The notes beneath the pieces are model-generated. The model was not told where the DNA came from, made no database searches, and saw nothing but the letters and a program-made list of their open reading frames with translations. A DNA stretch of 64,000 nucleotides from JAFMKE01 sp964655225. Its GTDB lineage: Bacteria > Bacteroidota > Bacteroidia > Chitinophagales > UBA8649. Below, one piece after another: positions 1-8,423 of the stretch (position 1 is its first letter; the number at the start of each line of letters is the position of its first letter). The position numbers were made by a program, and so were the translations under genes. The DNA lies in assembly GCA_964655225.1 (NCBI GenBank), contig CAZZMB010000002.1, positions 26,676-90,675 on the forward strand, in the 5' to 3' direction.

Positions 1-340
1 CACAGTTATCTGTGGCTGTTGGTGCTGTTAATGCTGTTACTTCACACTCTGCTGTTACATCTGCCAGTAACGCTACATCTGCAACTGGTGCTGTGATATC
101 GTTGATCACAACATTTTGTGTTTGTGTCGATGTATTCTCATTTCCATCATCGTAAGTCCAAGTAACAACTGTTGTACCTGAAGCTGTAATAGGTAAGCAA
201 GCATCGTGTGTTACCATTACAGTTGATGCACAATTATCAGTCGCCGTTGGCTCTATCAAGGTGGTTACCATAGAAAGCGGACAATACACAAGATCAGGTA
301 AATTAGCTACGTCAGGAATCGGAGCCGTAACGTCTTGAAT
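1..340 (-). repeat. HYR-like repeat units inside the adhesin gene
   Basis: Within the adhesin frame one full unit of about 80 residues (roughly 340 down to 100) is followed by the start of a second. Both share the pattern D-x-T-A-P-x-x-D-V-A, then P-T-A-T-D-N-C. The repeat continues beyond the left edge, so the copy number cannot be given. Confidence 0.7.
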
Positions 341-2329
341 ACCATTGTATTCATACGCACCGATGTCACTTACGTTAGGTCTACAATATCCTCTTTGGTC
401 ATATTCAATATTTGCAATACCTGCATTGATTAATGGTGATCCAGGATTAATAGAACATGTTGGCGTTGTTCCGCCATAGTTTGCTAATACCGATAAATTT
501 GCAGTAACATTAAGAATGTTATTTAATCCCGTAATTGTGGCGCCAGATGTATTACTCATATGGGAATAATTCATATTAATTTGTCCAGAAAAGTCGTTTG
601 GAGTGTTATTATCAAAAGTTGTGTTGATAGCTGTGCAAGTGCCACTTCCTAAGAAGAGAATATTCCCTTCCACACCAATGCATGAATTATCTTTAAAAGT
701 GCAATTTTCCAAAGTCAAAGAAGGGGTCGTAGTATACATTACGCCTGCGTAATCACCTGAATAATTATTATAGAATGTACTATTATAGAATGAAACAGAT
801 CCATCAGTTGGACAATACATAACTCCTGACTGACCAGCATTGGAATTATTAGAAAATGTGCAATTTCTAATAATTACGTTTCCATCGTCATTAGGAAAAT
901 ATAGGAATTGTTTCGAATTTCCATCTACATCACAATTCTCAATAATAAAGTCACCTCCATCCGGTTTATAAATTACTCCTGTGCCAGAAACACCAACAGA
1001 AAAATTAGTAACCTTAAGATTATTTATTATTAATGATCCATCACCGTAATGATATAAAAATGCATCACTGGTTCCACTAATAATAAGTTGATCAGCCCCT
1101 GGACCAATGATGGATACGTCATGATTCGGATTGCAATTTAATTTACTCCCCCAATTAATTGTTCCAGAAACTCCTGATGCATCTACTACAGCATCTCCAC
1201 ATCCAAGTGCATTAGCATTAATAATAGCTTGTCTCAAAGATCCCGCACCAGTATCGTTAAGGTTAGTTACTTCAAAGATTCCTGTGTTGTTAATAACGAG
1301 ATTACCTGCGGGAGCAGTTATCAAGGGAGTTTCTGTATTCCCATCAACTACTAAACCTGTGCATTCTGCATCTACAACATTTGATAGTGCGCTGGTTGTT
1401 GGAATATCACATGCAACCCAAAAATAATTTGTGCCTTCACTTAAGGTAATATTACCTGTCACAGTATAGTTTCCTGTTAAATTAGAAGAACCAATCAGAT
1501 TTGATGTATTAAAAACACTACTCGTACCTGTTGAATATATTTTCTTCAATACAACATCACTACAATCATCAGATGACCCATTAGTATTCAAAATCAATTC
1601 TGTAATATCCAGAGGATTTAAACTACCTTCGGTCGTGACGTCTATTCTCATTAAAGGTTGATCATTATACCCTTGTTTCAATCCACAACCATCATGTGTA
1701 GTCGTTGAAGATACATATACCATATTCGTTTGCTCAAAAACCTCAATCTGATCGATTCCCACATTGGTCATGTCAGCAGAAAAAGGATTACTCTCTTTTC
1801 CTCTAAATCGAATACTTAAATCTGGTGAGCCGATAAAAGCTGATAAATCAACTGAAAGTAATGTCCAATCAGTAAAATTAGAGGTAAATGTTTGAAGAAC
1901 TGAATAAGGTCCTCCCATGCTACTGACGGCTATTTCGATTTCTTCATTGCCATCTGGATGTTTCATGTAAAACTTTAACCCTGGCGCATTGTAGGAGGAA
2001 ATATCAATATTATTAATTATCATATCAACTTCGAAAAATGGATCGTAACCATCGAATTGATTCGAATAAAGAATGGCACAATTACCTGATCCTCCATAGC
2101 CAACATCTAATCCATTCATTCCAAATGGACTACCGTTGACGACAGGGTCATCACTTCTGTACCAAGTGGCAGGATCTCCTGAGGAAGTTCCTCCTCCTCC
2201 CCAGATGGGCGTAGTGATAGTATTTGGTAAGACAGGAGGCCACACTCCAGAATCAAAGCTTTGAAGTTGTGCAAACGATGTTATTGAGATTGTTGCTGTT
2301 GCAACAAGTGAGAGTATTAATTTCTTCAT
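1..2329 (-). CDS. Large secreted adhesin-like protein with beta-helix and HYR-like repeats (C-terminus off the left edge)
   Basis: The reading frame opens at 2329 with a typical signal peptide (MKKLILSLVATATISITSFA) and stays open to the window edge, at least 776 residues. Visible order: an N-terminal beta-sandwich region (about 20-200), a domain like the BNR-neuraminidase-associated N-terminal domain (about 215-325, containing the string VVLKKIYSTGTSS), then a right-handed beta-helix region beginning GSLRQAIINANALGCGDAV and ending in the choice-of-anchor motif DIGAYEY. After that come HYR-like repeats of about 80 residues (TAPTATDNC, TTVVTWTYDDGN). This architecture is known for large surface or secreted proteins of Flavobacteriales, usually carrying a T9SS C-terminal sorting domain. 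That end is missing here, so T9SS export is inference. Likely role: surface adhesion or matrix component; ligand unknown. Confidence 0.85.
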   Translation of the reverse strand, partial: MKKLILSLVATATISITSFAQLQSFDSGVWPPVLPNTITTPIWGGGGTSSGDPATWYRSDDPVVNGSPFGMNGLDVGYGGSGNCAILYSNQFDGYDPFFEVDMIINNIDISSYNAPGLKFYMKHPDGNEEIEIAVSSMGGPYSVLQTFTSNFTDWTLLSVDLSAFIGSPDLSIRFRGKESNPFSADMTNVGIDQIEVFEQTNMVYVSSTTTHDGCGLKQGYNDQPLMRIDVTTEGSLNPLDITELILNTNGSSDDCSDVVLKKIYSTGTSSVFNTSNLIGSSNLTGNYTVTGNITLSEGTNYFWVACDIPTTSALSNVVDAECTGLVVDGNTETPLITAPAGNLVINNTGIFEVTNLNDTGAGSLRQAIINANALGCGDAVVDASGVSGTINWGSKLNCNPNHDVSIIGPGADQLIISGTSDAFLYHYGDGSLIINNLKVTNFSVGVSGTGVIYKPDGGDFIIENCDVDGNSKQFLYFPNDDGNVIIRNCTFSNNSNAGQSGVMYCPTDGSVSFYNSTFYNNYSGDYAGVMYTTTPSLTLENCTFKDNSCIGVEGNILFLGSGTCTAINTTFDNNTPNDFSGQINMNYSHMSNTSGATITGLNNILNVTANLSVLANYGGTTPTCSINPGSPLINAGIANIEYDQRGYCRPNVSDIGAYEYNGIQDVTAPIPDVANLPDLVYCPLSMVTTLIEPTATDNCASTVMVTHDACLPITASGTTVVTWTYDDGNENTSTQTQNVVINDITAPVADVALLADVTAECEVTALTAPTATDNC

Positions 2330-2639
2330 ATAAGTTATGTTTAATTAGTTTAAATGTCTTTAGGTTTTGTGTTGGGCTATTCAAAGTCAATGAAAAAGCT
2401 CCAAGAGCCAAAATACAACACAAAAATTGTCAAAACAAATAATTCAGAGATATTAATGGCAGTAATATTACCTATGGTTTCAGAAGAGTATACCCCAAAA
2501 AAAATGGATGTATAACTGTGACGGGGGTTTTGATTGAATATTGCAGTCCGGATTTTTTGACGATTTAACTGTCAATTTACTGCCAATAACTGCCCATTTG
2601 AGTACTTTTTTCGTACATTGTAGTGTCTAACCACCGAAC
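2330..2639. other. Intergenic region upstream of the adhesin
   Basis: This gap separates the adhesin start from the tRNA terminator. I find no convincing reading frame; the 72-codon frame at 2224-2442 overlaps the adhesin signal peptide antisense. I could not find a clear TAnnTTTG promoter for the adhesin on the minus strand. The stretch TACTGCCAATAACTGCCC contains a short direct repeat (ACTGCC) of unknown meaning. Confidence 0.5.
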
Positions 2640-2675
2640 ACAAAAAAACCCTAAACTATTGCTAGTAAAGGGTTT
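2640..2675 (-). terminator. Intrinsic terminator of the tRNA gene
   Basis: Read on the minus strand, AAACCCT and AGGGTTT form a 7-bp stem around a 16-nt loop, and a T tract follows at once. It begins only a few bases after the tRNA 3' end, as expected for a monocistronic tRNA. Confidence 0.8.
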
Positions 2676-2680
2676 CATCG

Positions 2681-2754
2681 TGGTCCCACACAGACTCGAA
2701 CTGTGGACCACCTGATTATGAGTCAGGTGCTCTAACCAACTGAGCTATAGGACC
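2681..2754 (-). tRNA. tRNA with anticodon CAT (elongator Met or Ile2)
   Basis: A complete cloverleaf reads on the minus strand. The acceptor pair is GGTCCTA / TGGGACC, the D-arm has GCTCAGTTGGTTAGAGC, the anticodon stem CCTGA/TCAGG holds the loop CTCATAA, and the T-arm contains GTTCGAGTC. The 3' CCA is not encoded (A is followed by CGA). CAT with this loop fits elongator tRNA-Met or the tRNA-Ile whose C34 is changed to lysidine by TilS. The initiator is unlikely, because the first base pair is matched and the anticodon stem lacks three consecutive G-C pairs. I cannot separate Met from Ile2 by eye. Confidence 0.93.
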
Positions 2755-2827
2755 AGAATACTATTAAAAATAGCACTCATTTTACTTCTTTCCTAAACAA
2801 GTGACTTGTTTGGTTTCCGAAGGACTG

Positions 2828-2835
2828 CAAAAGTA
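2828..2835 (-). promoter_or_regulatory. Promoter of the tRNA gene (TACTTTTG -7 box)
   Basis: On the minus strand TACTTTTG matches the Bacteroidota -7 consensus TAnnTTTG. A TTG lies exactly 19 nt upstream, the spacing expected for the -33 element. Transcription would start near 2823, about 70 nt before the tRNA. Confidence 0.75.
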
Positions 2836-2864
2836 AGTATATTGCTCAAAATTTCAAGCTTTTT

Positions 2865-3488
2865 ATGAATGAAATTCTTAGAGGAATTAAAAACATCATC
2901 TTTGATTTAGGGGAGGTAATCGTGGACTTAGATATTTTGGCTACTGAACGAGCATTTAATTCATTGTTGTCAAGCAAATCAAACTCGATATACAGTTACA
3001 GCTCACAAGCACTGGTTTTTGACCTACTAGAAACCGGTAAGGTGTCGCAGCAGCAGTTTAGAGATGAACTAAGAAAGCAAAGCGACTCGGACATTACCGA
3101 TGCTCAAATTGACGATGCTTGGAACGCAATGCTTATTCGAATTCCGGAACGAAAAATACAATTGGTACAAAACTTGCGTTTGAATTACAAAACCTTTGTG
3201 TTGAGCAATACGAATCAAATACATATTGATTTTGTAAATGCAAAGTTGCTGCCAATGCATCAACTTAATGATTTAAATGAAATCTTTGATTTTGTATACT
3301 ATTCACATGAAATTGGAGAAAGAAAACCAAATAGCACTGCCTTCACTTATGTACTTGAAAAACATCAAATCGCCCCCCAAGCGACTTTGTTTATAGATGA
3401 TAAATTTGAGAATATAGAAACCGCTGCCAAACTGGGAATTCAGACCTGGCATCTAACCAATCGAGAGGACTTGTATGACTTATATTAA
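2865..3488 (+). CDS. HAD-superfamily phosphatase, YihX-like
   Basis: 207 residues, the usual length for HAD subfamily IA enzymes. The motifs are in order: motif I FDLGEVIVDLD (nucleophile D14), motif II VLSNTN (S114), motif III lysine K154 in ERKPN, and motif IV FIDDKFENI (D178, D179). The glycine at the second position of motif I, where most HADs have Asp, together with the sequence FDLG-x-VIVD-x-D, is the signature of the YihX branch, whose E. coli member dephosphorylates alpha-glucose-1-phosphate. The substrate here is inferred only at the level of a small phosphorylated metabolite. The stop overlaps the next gene by 14 nt, so the two are probably co-transcribed. The ATG is the first in frame. 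Confidence 0.85.
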   Translation: MNEILRGIKNIIFDLGEVIVDLDILATERAFNSLLSSKSNSIYSYSSQALVFDLLETGKVSQQQFRDELRKQSDSDITDAQIDDAWNAMLIRIPERKIQLVQNLRLNYKTFVLSNTNQIHIDFVNAKLLPMHQLNDLNEIFDFVYYSHEIGERKPNSTAFTYVLEKHQIAPQATLFIDDKFENIETAAKLGIQTWHLTNREDLYDLY

Positions 3489-4392
3489 ATATTTAATATT
3501 GTTTTGTGGATTTTTCGCTTCGGCTCAAACACCTGTCTTAAGTTTAGAGCAAGACACACTTTTGCAAATTGAAAACGGTCAAATTATTAGTCCTACAAAT
3601 AGTGTTTTATTCTCAAGCAAAGGAAACATCATCTTTAAAGGGAAGAGTAGCTCATACAAGGATATTCTCTTTACACTTGCATTGGATAGTATTTCTCAAG
3701 AGAAGGAAAGTGTAATCTACAATCGAAAAGGAGCAAGGAGTCTGTTTACCATTCAGCAATCGATCATTAACTATGCTTATAAGGATCAAACCTATGCAGT
3801 AGCTACTTTTGTAAAAAATGACGATTATTGGGCCATTTACAATAACTTAAACGACAGTCTTTTGGCTTACCTTCCATCTGTTCAAGTATCCAATGCATCC
3901 TTATTTGCCTCTTTTTACGCCTTATGGAATAGTACAGGAATGAAGGCCCAATTAATTAGTGTGGTAAATACATCCAAAGAACAAAATATGGATGGCTTAG
4001 CTATTATGCAGCCGGTATTCGGTGCAGAAATAGTATGGATTTGGGATGGTATCTACCTCTATCCAAATGGAATGAATAGCAGCCATCCCATGGTATGGAA
4101 ATATGAAAACGAAAAACTACAACCAGTTAATTATCCTCGAACTCAAGAGGAATGGTCTTGGGATGGACAAGGCTTAAAGCCCTATTGGGGAGGAGATCCT
4201 AGTAATCAATGGACCTGGCAAAATGGAGTTTTACGGCAAACATGGAATAATAATTATAAAAACGAATACTTTATCGAAGATATGGTCATTCGGAAACGCT
4301 TTGGCGTTTATGGAGATAACGAATGGCAAATTAAGGGCGATATGCCACTTCCTTTGATTACTGCTGTAGTGCTTGGAATTTTATATAGATAG
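3475..4392 (+). CDS. Exported protein of unknown function with tryptophan-rich tandem repeats
   Basis: 305 residues that I cannot assign to a named family. Residues 1-18 form a signal peptide ending ASAQ. The middle part (20-180) has no recognised motif. From about residue 185 to the end the chain reads as six consecutive units of 19-20 residues with the pattern x-x-W-x-W-D/N-G-x-x-L-x-P-x-W, for example EEWSWDGQGLKPYW and NQWTWQNGVLRQTW. The last two units are degenerate. Such short aromatic repeats suggest a beta-solenoid or a small propeller-like fold that binds a ligand or cell-wall sugar; this is inference. The start overlaps the HAD gene by 14 nt, suggesting translational coupling. Confidence 0.75.
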   Translation: MTYIKYLILFCGFFASAQTPVLSLEQDTLLQIENGQIISPTNSVLFSSKGNIIFKGKSSSYKDILFTLALDSISQEKESVIYNRKGARSLFTIQQSIINYAYKDQTYAVATFVKNDDYWAIYNNLNDSLLAYLPSVQVSNASLFASFYALWNSTGMKAQLISVVNTSKEQNMDGLAIMQPVFGAEIVWIWDGIYLYPNGMNSSHPMVWKYENEKLQPVNYPRTQEEWSWDGQGLKPYWGGDPSNQWTWQNGVLRQTWNNNYKNEYFIEDMVIRKRFGVYGDNEWQIKGDMPLPLITAVVLGILYR

Positions 4393-4441
4393 ATTAAGCG
4401 AACAAAATTTCAATTCCGTTTATCTTTTAAAAATAAGCCAT

Positions 4442-4449
4442 TACTTTTG
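4442..4449 (+). promoter_or_regulatory. -7 box upstream of the asparaginase-like gene
   Basis: TACTTTTG matches TAnnTTTG and lies 16 nt before the ATG at 4466. No clear -33 TTG at 19 nt was seen. Confidence 0.5.
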
Positions 4450-4465
4450 TTGAAATAATTTAAAA

Positions 4466-4951
4466 ATGTCGGTTAAAATTTTAGTTACAGGAGGAACCTT
4501 CGATAAGGAGTACGATTTGATAAATGGAGACCTGCATTTTACAGAAACACATATTCCAGGTATTTTAGAATTAGGCCGGTGTACCGTGGATTACTCTATT
4601 CGCACACTAATGATGGTGGATAGCTTGGAAATGAGCGAAACTGATCGAGACGTGATCAAACGGAACTGTGAAATGGCAAAGGAAGATAACATCCTCATTA
4701 CTCACGGCACGGATACGATAACTGAAACAGGAAGGTATTTGGCTAGTTTTGATTTAAATAAAACTATCGTTCTCACCGGCGCCATGGTTCCCTATGCTTT
4801 CGGTGCGAGTGATGCACTTTTTAATTTGGGAAGTGCTTTAGCCTTTGTTCAAGCTCTTCCACCTGGCGTATATATTGTAATGAACGGAAAATATTATGCC
4901 TGGGATAAGGTAAGGAAAAACAAAAAGACAGGTTTGTTTGAAGACCTTTAA
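4466..4951 (+). CDS. Short asparaginase-family protein (N-terminal domain only)
   Basis: 161 residues corresponding to the N-terminal catalytic domain of type I/II L-asparaginases. Both active-site threonine motifs are present: TGGTFDKEY (T11) and THGTDT (T82, D83). Full asparaginases are about 330 residues and need a C-terminal domain to complete the dimer active site. Here the frame ends at a stop with no sign of a frameshifted remainder downstream, so this looks like a stand-alone short form, which is known in bacterial genomes, and not a recent truncation. Whether it hydrolyses asparagine is unknown. It has its own promoter and terminator, so it is probably monocistronic. Confidence 0.85.
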   Translation: MSVKILVTGGTFDKEYDLINGDLHFTETHIPGILELGRCTVDYSIRTLMMVDSLEMSETDRDVIKRNCEMAKEDNILITHGTDTITETGRYLASFDLNKTIVLTGAMVPYAFGASDALFNLGSALAFVQALPPGVYIVMNGKYYAWDKVRKNKKTGLFEDL

Positions 4952-5100
4952 ATTGACTTGTTTTCACTAATTTTAGGTTCGCATCTCGTAATTCGGACAC
5001 CTAAGTCAAAGTATTGCTTCACTTTTTACCAATAATCTCATTTCTTTGAGTTAATCTGAACGTATTCAGTTTTTAATAAAATGATAATTAAGGTGTTTTT

Positions 5101-5139
5101 AAAAGTCGTTCTGTTTTTTATTATAGAGCGACTTTTTTT
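5101..5139 (+). terminator. Intrinsic terminator
   Basis: AAAAGTCG and CGACTTTT form an 8-bp stem followed by a T run. The hairpin sits about 150 nt after the asparaginase-like gene and just before the DUF2147 gene. The A tract on the 5' side would let it act in both directions. Confidence 0.75.
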
Positions 5140-5159
5140 CAGTTTTATAAAGCCCAAGC

Positions 5160-5594
5160 ATGAAGAAATTTTATTCCATTATTTCACTTAGTCTTATTTC
5201 CTTATCTTTGTTATACAGTCAGCAAGCAGAAGATATCCTCGGTTTATGGGCAAATGAAGACAGTACGCAAATTGTACAAGTAATTAAACAGGGAGATGTT
5301 TTTGTTGGAAAGTTGACCAATCTTAATGGCTATAATCCAGGCAGTCTATTAGACTTGGAAAATCCGGAATCAGGAAAAAAGAGTAGTACTTTAATAGGAT
5401 TAGATGTTTGGATAGATTTTGTATACCATGAAGCTAGGCATAATTGGGTTGATGGTAAAATATATAATTTTAAAAATGGCAACTCATACAACGGTAAAAT
5501 TCAAATAGAGGAAGATGCACTAAAACTTACCGGACACTATGGTTTCTTTTTCTTTTTGGCAAAAACACAAGATTGGACGAGAGTCCAAAAATAA
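5160..5594 (+). CDS. Exported DUF2147-family protein
   Basis: 144 residues with a signal peptide (about 1-21, ending LLYSQQ). The mature part has the DUF2147 pattern: LGLWANEDSTQIVQV near the start, the NPES element, WVDGKIYNFKNGNSYNGKI, and TQDWTRV at the C-terminus. DUF2147 proteins are periplasmic or secreted beta-barrel-like proteins of unknown biochemical role. The stop is only 3 nt before the AraC-type regulator, so the two genes are probably one operon. Confidence 0.85.
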   Translation: MKKFYSIISLSLISLSLLYSQQAEDILGLWANEDSTQIVQVIKQGDVFVGKLTNLNGYNPGSLLDLENPESGKKSSTLIGLDVWIDFVYHEARHNWVDGKIYNFKNGNSYNGKIQIEEDALKLTGHYGFFFFLAKTQDWTRVQK

Positions 5595-5597
5595 AAT

Positions 5598-6749
5598 ATG
5601 TTTCCAGAGACATTATATTACATAGGGATTTCTCAAGCCTTGTTCGTTTCATTGGTATTATTTACCAAAGCAAATAAGCAAGGATCGGATTTTGTGTTAA
5701 TGGCATGGTTGCTGACCATTTCCTTCAAAATGATGATTCTTTTGATAAGTGCTGAGCATGGGGAGTTTTTCGATAATCAATTTTCCATAGGATTGATACC
5801 GCTTACTTTTGGTCCATTTTTGTTTTTGTACACAAAAAATCTTCTCTATCGGAGATGGTTTTTTAAATCAAGAGACTTTTTACATTATACCCCGTTTATC
5901 TTTTTTACTTTTTTATATTTTTCCTTTTTTAAAGGCAAGCTGAGCTTTGACAATCATATGTTTTTTTTAAAGGACGGATATCTTTGGGTGCGTTTGATGT
6001 ATTCCATCGCATTTATGAGCTCTGTGGGTTACTACACCTTTTTGACATTAAAAATTTTAGGTCGACATAGAAAGCAATTGAAAGATCGATTTTCATTCCT
6101 TTCCGAAAGCAATGAGTTGAATTGGTTGTACGTGCTTACTGCAATATTTGGAATAACCTACTTTTTATATTTCTCCTTAGGGTCATACAATGTGTTAATG
6201 AAACAAGGCTTTTTTGATATCGCCTATACTTCTGATGTTTTTCTAACTATTCTGGCGTTTTCAGTGAGTTATTTTGGGATTAAGCAGCCCTACTTATTTA
6301 AAGTGATTCCTGAGGAAAATGAGGAATTCATGGCTTTAAAAAAGAAGAATGAAAGCAAAAGAAAATATAAAAATTCTAATCTAACAGAAGAGCAGAAGGA
6401 AGAATATGTTACACATATACTCACCTTCATGGATGAGGAGCGACCTTTTATCAATCCAGAATTAACAGTTCAAGACCTTTCTAAGCAATTGAATATTTCT
6501 AGACATCACCTTACCGAGTTATTGAATAACGATATCGGAAAGAACTTCTTCACTTTTATCAATGAATACAGAGTAGAAGAAGTCAAAAGAAGATTGTTAG
6601 ATGCACGATTTGAGCATTTAACGATCGTCGCAATAGCTTTTGAGAGTGGATTCAATTCCAAGTCTACCTTTAACAGCATATTCAAGCAAAACACCGGAAA
6701 TACACCTTCTCAGTGGAAAACTGCCGAGCTTAAAATTCAGCATCAGTAG
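5598..6749 (+). CDS. Membrane-bound AraC-family transcriptional regulator
   Basis: 383 residues. The N-terminal 230 residues contain about seven hydrophobic segments, starting YYIGISQALFVSLVLF. After a charged linker (EENEEFMALKKKNESKRKYK) the last 100 residues form a double helix-turn-helix of the AraC type, with LTVQDLSKQLNISRHHLTELL and the hallmark second helix AIAFESGFNSKSTFNSIFK. Such 7TM-AraC fusions are common in Bacteroidota and are thought to sense a signal in the membrane; the ligand is unknown. It may control the preceding DUF2147 gene. Confidence 0.9.
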   Translation: MFPETLYYIGISQALFVSLVLFTKANKQGSDFVLMAWLLTISFKMMILLISAEHGEFFDNQFSIGLIPLTFGPFLFLYTKNLLYRRWFFKSRDFLHYTPFIFFTFLYFSFFKGKLSFDNHMFFLKDGYLWVRLMYSIAFMSSVGYYTFLTLKILGRHRKQLKDRFSFLSESNELNWLYVLTAIFGITYFLYFSLGSYNVLMKQGFFDIAYTSDVFLTILAFSVSYFGIKQPYLFKVIPEENEEFMALKKKNESKRKYKNSNLTEEQKEEYVTHILTFMDEERPFINPELTVQDLSKQLNISRHHLTELLNNDIGKNFFTFINEYRVEEVKRRLLDARFEHLTIVAIAFESGFNSKSTFNSIFKQNTGNTPSQWKTAELKIQHQ

Positions 6750-6856
6750 CAGTATTTACAAATTTTATTTTATTTTTTCGGTTCGTTAAACACTAATCTA
6801 TCCTTAAGCGATTGATTTCACTGGTGCTCTTTTAAAATTGCAAACTATATGTATTT

Positions 6857-8299
6857 CTATTTAGAATTTAAAAATGCTTGCCACCATAAAGCGCTGTTCT
6901 TTGGATGGCGCGTTTGTGTTTCAAAATCGTTGTATACAATTCCAAATCTAGGCTCATATCCTTCGGCCCATTCAAAATTATCCATAAACGACCAGAGAAA
7001 ATACCCGTTTAAATGAGCACCTTCATTTTTTGCTTTGAGGACATTGAAAAGATAGCCTTGGAAGAACTGTATTCGTCTGTCATCATGCACACTGCCATCA
7101 TCATTTAAGTGATCCTCAAATGCAGCACCGTTTTCGGTAATAATCATCGGTTTACCATACCTATTAAATTGCATAATTACATCATAAATGCCTTCTGGGC
7201 TAATTTCCCATCCCATAGCGGTTAGCTCATCTTTATCTTTTACTAATTTTTTAGCGTCAATTACATTTGCCCACATCAAAGGCGGCCACAAACTAAACTT
7301 GGCTACAGTGCGAAAATAATTTTGAAGACCAATAAAATCAAAATCAAAGGTTAACTTTTCCTTATCGCCTGGTTCGATATACTTTTTTATACCCTTAAAC
7401 ACCGATAGGTCTTCCAGCGGATACCCCATACCTAATGTCGGCTCAATAAAAAGTCTATTGAACAGGGCATCTGCTTTTCTTGCAGCAACAACATGTCTTT
7501 TTTTATTGGGATTAACTGGTTCTACTGCAGTGCAAGAAAAAGTCGTTCCTATGGTCGCATTAGGCACTAAACCTCTTAATACACGACCACCTTCAGCTTG
7601 ACACATGCTTACATAATGCACAGATTTTAAGAATTTTGACAAGCCTCGTTTGCCGGGTGCATGCTGCCCGCCTAGGTATCCTAGACCAGTAAACGCCATG
7701 GGTTCATTAAATACCATCCAATGCTTTACCCTATCTCCAAAATGTTTAGCGCATACCGCTACATATTCACTAAACCATTGAATAATATCTCTATTTGTCC
7801 ATCCCCCCTGGTCTTCTAATATTTGCGGTAAGTCCCAGTGATATAAGGTTACCCAAGGCTGCACACCTTTCGCTAAACATTTATCTATAACGCGATTGTA
7901 ATAGTCAATTCCTTGTTGGTTGACATGCCCCGTTCCGTTTGGCAATATTCTCGTCCAGGCTATAGAGAAGCGAAAAACATCAAAACCTAAATCTGCCATG
8001 AGATCTATATCCTCTTCATATTTGTGATAGAAGTCGCAAGCAAATTCGGTCGTACTCCCATCTGCTATTTTGCCTTTTTTTTGAGAAAAAGTATCCCAAA
8101 TCGACGGGCTTTTACCATCTGCAGTCCAAGCTCCTTCAATCTGAGCAGCGGCAGTGGCTGTTCCAAATAAAAAATCAGTTCCAAAAGATTGTCTCTTTAA
8201 TTCATTCATAGCTTTGAGTTGAGCGATACTGTTAAAGGGTCTAACAAAAAAGCTTGCGGTGGATAGTATCCCCAGCTTTAAGAGGGTTCGTCGTTGCAT
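6857..8299 (-). CDS. Exported glycoside hydrolase family 1 beta-glucosidase
   Basis: 480 residues. The N-terminus MQRRTLLKLG is a twin-arginine (Tat) signal followed by a hydrophobic stretch and SIAQ, so the folded enzyme is probably exported. GH1 landmarks: FGTATAAAQIEGAW, the acid/base in VFNEP (E199), and the nucleophile in IITENG (E389). The C-terminal substrate-binding region reads YFLWSFMDNFEWAEGY. It should cleave beta-linked glucosides or similar disaccharides by a retaining mechanism. Tat export of a GH1 enzyme is less usual than cytoplasmic location. It stands alone, without neighbouring transporters. Confidence 0.95.
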   Translation of the reverse strand: MQRRTLLKLGILSTASFFVRPFNSIAQLKAMNELKRQSFGTDFLFGTATAAAQIEGAWTADGKSPSIWDTFSQKKGKIADGSTTEFACDFYHKYEEDIDLMADLGFDVFRFSIAWTRILPNGTGHVNQQGIDYYNRVIDKCLAKGVQPWVTLYHWDLPQILEDQGGWTNRDIIQWFSEYVAVCAKHFGDRVKHWMVFNEPMAFTGLGYLGGQHAPGKRGLSKFLKSVHYVSMCQAEGGRVLRGLVPNATIGTTFSCTAVEPVNPNKKRHVVAARKADALFNRLFIEPTLGMGYPLEDLSVFKGIKKYIEPGDKEKLTFDFDFIGLQNYFRTVAKFSLWPPLMWANVIDAKKLVKDKDELTAMGWEISPEGIYDVIMQFNRYGKPMIITENGAAFEDHLNDDGSVHDDRRIQFFQGYLFNVLKAKNEGAHLNGYFLWSFMDNFEWAEGYEPRFGIVYNDFETQTRHPKNSALWWQAFLNSK

Positions 8300-8423
8300 A
8301 GAGGTAAAAATAAGGAATACCCAAATAAATTTTCTATTTTGTTACATTTGTGTTTTAGGAAACTTTATCCCAATAATTTTGTTAATCCCATATCAACTAA
8401 TTGTAAATTTTAAATAATAAATT

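Noticed and set aside
1..340. CRISPR array or tandem DNA repeat
   Set aside because: The periodicity comes from protein repeats of about 80 residues in an open frame, with no direct DNA repeats of CRISPR size.
1131..1427. 98-codon plus-strand frame opposite the adhesin
   Set aside because: Antisense to a clearly coding frame, with no recognisable motif.
4466..4951. Truncated asparaginase pseudogene
   Set aside because: The frame has its own promoter and a clean stop, and no remnant of the C-terminal domain follows in any frame; short forms are known.
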